Shown here piece by piece: positions 6,524 to 8,448 of a stretch of DNA of 8,448 bases (positions are counted from its first letter, which is position 1; every line of letters starts with the position of its first letter). Under the pieces are notes generated by a model that was given only the letters and a program-made list of their open reading frames with translations, was not told the origin of the DNA and made no database searches. Origin of the DNA: Deltaproteobacteria bacterium (GTDB lineage: Bacteria > Desulfobacterota > Desulfobacteria > Desulfobacterales > JAFDDL01); assembly GCA_019310865.1 (NCBI GenBank), contig JAFDDL010000138.1, positions 1 to 8,448 on the forward strand. Reading direction: 5' to 3'. Position numbers and translations under genes: made by a program.

Positions 6524-7510
6524 TAGCTTTTGTACATCCCCGGGCGAAATGCCCAGAACCTGGATGGTCTCCTTGCCGTATCTGCCCGAGACCCTGACAT
6601 CGTTTGGCGTCATGTTGGCGGCCTTGCTGTATCCCACACACAGACCGGCGGCAAACCGGATCACCGATACATCCACATCACCGGTAACCAAAACCAGGGG
6701 CCCCGGTTGACGGCAAAGCCGAATGAGTGTATCCGATTCAGAATCAAAATATTTTCCCAGATACTTGTTATCTTTCCGGGTTCGCCCCACAATTACCCGT
6801 GAACCTGCGGGCAGCCGAAAATGACGGCCATATTTGAGAAGGTTCAATGTCCGTTCGGTAACCGGCTCCTGGTTGGCAAACAGGTCCTTAAGGCGCGTCG
6901 AAAATCCCTTGTCAGTCAGCAGACACCCGCCTGCCGGTGCCGGATAGTCCGTGATTCCGTATTTTTCAGCCAGGTCCATCTGGCGCTTTCTGGACCGGCC
7001 GGTAATATCCAGCAGGGCGTTTCGGTCCACCAGCCCCATCATTTCCGGTGTGGTTTCCGGAAGGCATTTGGCACTTAAAGGCCGCAGGATGTATCCGGCG
7101 TACCCTGACTGCTTTTCAACGTATCGAAGCGATGGCCGGGTCTGGCTCATGGGTCGTTGTCCCAACACTTCCCCACTGAATAGAAAATCATACCCGTCTT
7201 TTTTCATCAAATCTCCGGCAATGCGAAACATCAGCGCATGGCAGTCCATGCAGGGATTCATATATTTTCCATAACCGCAAGGCGGGTTTTGCAACATCTT
7301 GATATAGGTTGGGGTGATATTCTTGACGATCAGTGGCAGATCCAGCATTTTGGCGGCCTGCTCGGCTTTATCCGCAGAAAAAAACGGTGTCTCGAATGAA
7401 ATCAAGGTCACGTCGAGTCCCTGCGCTTTTAAAACCGCAGCCGCCAGCCGACTATCCAGACCGCCGGAGCACAACCCCAGGGCATTTGCATTTTTCTTTT
7501 GATCGCTCAT
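6515..7510 (-). CDS. ThiI/MnmA-like PP-loop protein with C-terminal NFACT-R-like domain, probable tRNA thiolation enzyme
   Basis: The 331-residue product starts with an ATP-pyrophosphatase PP-loop, LGLCSGGLDSRLAAAVL (11-27), as in ThiI and MnmA, which adenylate tRNA uridines before sulfur insertion. Distinctive motifs follow: a cysteine group in NPPCGYGKYMNPCMDCH (Cys78, Cys87, Cys90), FSGEVLGQRPMSQ (111-123), LRPLSAKCLPET (142-153), ITGRSRKRQ (169-177) and YPAPAGGCLLTD (189-200, Cys196). Residues from about 232 on (SRVIVGRTRKDNKYL, then PGPLVLVTG and AAGLCVGYSKA) resemble the NFACT-R RNA-binding domain. There is no THUMP domain and no rhodanese domain, so it is not classical ThiI. The exact substrate is unknown; tRNA thiolation is inferred from the PP-loop, cysteines and RNA-binding tail. 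ATG at 7510 is preferred over a TTG at 7516; the SD is poor. It appears to be a single-gene unit with its own strong promoter. Confidence 0.82.
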   Translation of the reverse strand: MSDQKKNANALGLCSGGLDSRLAAAVLKAQGLDVTLISFETPFFSADKAEQAAKMLDLPLIVKNITPTYIKMLQNPPCGYGKYMNPCMDCHALMFRIAGDLMKKDGYDFLFSGEVLGQRPMSQTRPSLRYVEKQSGYAGYILRPLSAKCLPETTPEMMGLVDRNALLDITGRSRKRQMDLAEKYGITDYPAPAGGCLLTDKGFSTRLKDLFANQEPVTERTLNLLKYGRHFRLPAGSRVIVGRTRKDNKYLGKYFDSESDTLIRLCRQPGPLVLVTGDVDVSVIRFAAGLCVGYSKAANMTPNDVRVSGRYGKETIQVLGISPGDVQKLLL

Positions 7511-7542
7511 GGTCAATATCAGCCTGTGTTATTATCACAAAA

Positions 7543-7571
7543 ATTATACATGGGCTTTGGCCAAATGTAAA
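7543..7571 (-). promoter_or_regulatory. Sigma70-type promoter of the PP-loop gene
   Basis: On the minus strand TTTACA (7566-7571, 5 of 6) and TATAAT (7543-7548, perfect) are 17 bp apart. Transcription would begin near 7536, about 26 nt before the ATG at 7510. This is the closest match to consensus in the window. Confidence 0.78.
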
Positions 7572-7591
7572 TTTTCTGCCTATGTAAATAA

Positions 7592-7738
7592 AAGTTCTGA
7601 GTGCTCAGTGCTAAAGTGCTCAGTGAATGCAGACATCTCTTATCTGAGAAAAGACGGTAGTGCAAAACCCCAACGGGCACCCTTTAAAATCGATAGAATA
7701 CCGCTACTTAGCACTCAGCACTCAGCACTACGCACTTA
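7592..7738. repeat. Inverted-repeat element made of 7-bp AGTGCTC/GAGCACT-like units
   Basis: The left arm (7592-7625) reads AGTGCTC-AGTGCTA-A-AGTGCTC-AGTG after AAGTTCTG. The right arm (7704-7738) carries the complement, TAGCACT-CAGCACT-CAGCACT-ACGCACT. The arms pair imperfectly over roughly 30 bases, starting AAGT and ending ACTT, and enclose a 78-base centre (7626-7703) with no ORF or known RNA that I recognise. It lies between the rRNA terminator and the promoter of the PP-loop gene. It could be a dispersed REP/MITE-like intergenic repeat or a large hairpin; no transposase or clear target duplication is seen. Confidence 0.65.
7709..7736. repeat. Four tandem 7-bp repeats (CAGCACT)
   Basis: Four head-to-tail heptamers form this block: TAGCACT, CAGCACT, CAGCACT and ACGCACT. 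The middle two are identical and the outer two differ by one or two bases. They make up the right arm of the inverted-repeat element. Confidence 0.8.
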
Positions 7739-7790
7739 TGCTATTGTCCGTTGATCGCTTATCTCGCCCGAGGCGCTCAGGCCAAATAAC

Positions 7791-7824
7791 AAAGCCCGAC
7801 TGCTTTTAAAGGCAGTCGGGCTTT
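7791..7824 (-). terminator. Intrinsic terminator of the rRNA operon
   Basis: A perfect 13-bp stem (AAAGCCCGACTGC pairing with GCAGTCGGGCTTT) closes an 8-base loop. On the minus strand it is followed by TTTGTTATTT, a fair U-rich tail. It lies 13 bases after the 5S gene end, the expected place for an rRNA operon terminator. Confidence 0.85.
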
Positions 7825-7837
7825 TATAAAAAGTTTT

Positions 7838-7952
<115 letters not shown>

Positions 7953-8042
7953 AAAGTGGTTGTCTGTCGAGCCGGTTTGAAAATGGCTCGCCTCAATTTG
8001 GATCTCGTACAATCTTTTGCATGGGCCTTATGTCAATTATTT
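7953..8042 (-). other. 23S-5S intergenic spacer
   Basis: This spacer of about 90 bases is transcribed within the rRNA operon. It contains a short hairpin (CGAGCC ... GGCTCG on the minus strand, about 7968-7990) and no tRNA. It probably carries pre-rRNA processing sites. Confidence 0.6.

Positions 8043-8448
<406 letters not shown>

Noticed and set aside
7592..7738. CRISPR array
   Set aside because: The repeats are 7 bp, contiguous and inverted between arms, with no regular spacers and no cas genes nearby.
8008..8036. TTGACA (8031-8036, minus strand) as a promoter in the 23S-5S spacer
   Set aside because: At 16-18 bp spacing the -10 position matches at best 3 of 6 bases (GATTGT), so it is probably chance or a processing region.

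Overview
This window is a bacterial chromosome segment carrying a dense ribosome and translation gene cluster, followed by the end of an rRNA operon. The genes, Shine-Dalgarno sites and sigma70-type promoters are ordinary bacterial ones. The gene order ffh-rpsP-khpA-rimM-trmD-(SPOUT methyltransferase)-rplS-rnhB-yraN-rsmI, with a second SPOUT methyltransferase between trmD and rplS, resembles Desulfobacterota (former Deltaproteobacteria, sulfate-reducer type). The ThiI-like/NFACT-R protein nearby fits the same group. This taxonomic placement is inference from gene content, not a computed result.

Layout. Positions 1-5374 (minus strand) hold ten tightly packed genes read right to left: ffh (SRP GTPase), rpsP (bS16), khpA (KH RNA-binding protein), rimM (30S maturation), trmD (tRNA m1G37 methyltransferase), a Tm1570-type SPOUT RNA methyltransferase, rplS (bL19), rnhB (RNase HII), yraN (UPF0102 nuclease-fold protein) and the first 79 codons of rsmI (16S rRNA C1402 2'-O-methyltransferase). 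Most junctions are short gaps or overlaps. One strong promoter (TTGACA-N17-TATTTT) lies just upstream of ffh. On the plus strand, 5474-6523 is rlmN (radical SAM 23S/tRNA m2A methyltransferase), transcribed divergently from ffh. Positions 6515-7510 (minus) encode a ThiI/MnmA-like PP-loop protein with an apparent C-terminal NFACT-R domain; its 3' end overlaps that of rlmN.

Positions 7511-7837 contain no gene. They hold a near-consensus promoter for the PP-loop gene, an inverted-repeat element built from 7-bp AGTGCTC-like units, and a strong hairpin terminator for the rRNA operon. Positions 7838-7952 are a 5S rRNA gene and 8043-8448 are the 3' end of a 23S rRNA gene (both minus), with no tRNA between them.

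The genes share one theme: making ribosomes (bS16, bL19, RimM, rRNAs), modifying tRNA and rRNA (TrmD, the SPOUT enzyme, RsmI, RlmN, the PP-loop protein), and targeting nascent proteins (Ffh). No defence system, CRISPR array or intact transposon was seen. The most interesting points are the 62-nt out-of-phase overlap between trmD and the SPOUT methyltransferase, the poorly characterised PP-loop/NFACT-R protein, the heptamer inverted repeat, and two superimposed divergent promoters.
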